A stretch of DNA of 64,000 nucleotides from Branchiostoma floridae (taxonomy: Eukaryota; Chordata; Leptocardii; Amphioxiformes; Branchiostomatidae), in contig NC_049994.1 of assembly GCF_000003815.2 (NCBI RefSeq), positions 17,084,789-17,148,788 of the forward strand. The letters are read 5' to 3'. A model generated the notes under the pieces. That model worked only from the letters and a program-made list of their open reading frames with translations. It searched no databases and had not been told where the DNA came from. This document shows positions 63,870 through 64,000 of the stretch, piece by piece (the stretch's first letter is position 1; each line of letters starts with the position of its first letter). Made by a program: the position numbers and the translations under genes.

Positions 63870-63939
63870 CCAACGTTCTGAAGACTCTGAACAGCTGATC
63901 GATCTCTGAGTCTCCTGGAAAGAGTGCTCTTCTTGTGAT
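63870..63939 (-). CDS. cdk2: cdk2 exon: kinase subdomain IX-X segment
   Basis: 70 nt, phase 0 to 1, encoding [20 protein letters not shown] then RTL. Human CDK2 has the same string with a few changes ([17 protein letters not shown] is invariant). CDK1 differs at TKKPLFHGDS, so this is CDK2 or CDK3-like rather than CDK1. The catalytic loop, activation segment and cyclin-binding helix lie on exons beyond the right edge. Acceptor AAACAG, donor GTAAGT. Confidence 0.92.
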
Positions 63940-64000
63940 CTGTTTTATGCGAAAAAGAAAGAGTATCAGTAAAATGCAGTTCCTTATCAAAAAAATCTTA

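Noticed and set aside
59900-63939. CDK1 or another CMGC kinase instead of CDK2
   Set aside because: [27 protein letters not shown] and [10 protein letters not shown] match CDK2/CDK3 and differ from the CDK1 equivalents at diagnostic positions. CDK3 cannot be fully excluded from three exons.

Overview
This window looks like animal nuclear DNA: intron-rich genes with GT..AG junctions, secreted and membrane domain families of animals (NHL, WSC, F5/8 type C, fucolectin, SUEL lectin), a metazoan CDK2, tRNA-derived SINEs, LINE 3' fragments and many MITEs. My inference is a marine invertebrate deuterostome, most likely amphioxus (Branchiostoma). No organellar, bacterial or viral gene was seen.

Layout. 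From 2.3 to 48.0 kb the minus strand carries a tandem family that I reconstructed exon by exon. Three members assemble into one plan: (1) a long acidic cytoplasmic exon full of tyrosine motifs (NPxY, PYAVxY), (2) one exon with a single transmembrane helix and no signal peptide, (3) a Ser/Thr/Pro stalk exon, and (4) a final exon of about 280 codons encoding an NHL beta-propeller. Intron phases agree in every member (1, then 0, then 1), which supports the exon calls. The plan predicts type II membrane proteins with an extracellular NHL propeller. P5 (43853-48034) and P3 (33469-36850) look complete. P1 (2269-5983) lacks a visible first exon. P2 (10758-21539) has two stalk exons followed by two WSC exons, one F5/8C exon and an NHL exon in a conflicting frame. 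P4 (38410-39697) has only the cytoplasmic and TM exons. Between P2 and P3 lies a set of lectin-type exons (SUEL, a three-exon fucolectin domain, a Cys-rich hevein-like domain; 24567-30186) with the same phase-1 outer boundaries but no N-terminus or end that I could find. A copy of the P2 5' flank, first exon included, sits at 200-1160, so another paralogue probably lies just left of base 1.

From 50.4 to 57.6 kb a plus-strand gene of nine exons encodes a multi-pass membrane protein of about 506 residues that I do not recognise. From 59.9 kb to the right edge the minus strand carries the last three exons of a CDK2 orthologue; the two genes converge.

Repeats fill much of the rest: 57-bp tandem arrays next to the NHL genes, a GTGACGT/ACGTCAC-rich element at four places, foldback MITEs, a TTAA-flanked MITE, CAGGGCTCGAAAT-ended MITEs, SINEs, LINE fragments and TA microsatellites. 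The most interesting content is the putative receptor family with phase-compatible, swappable ectodomain exons.
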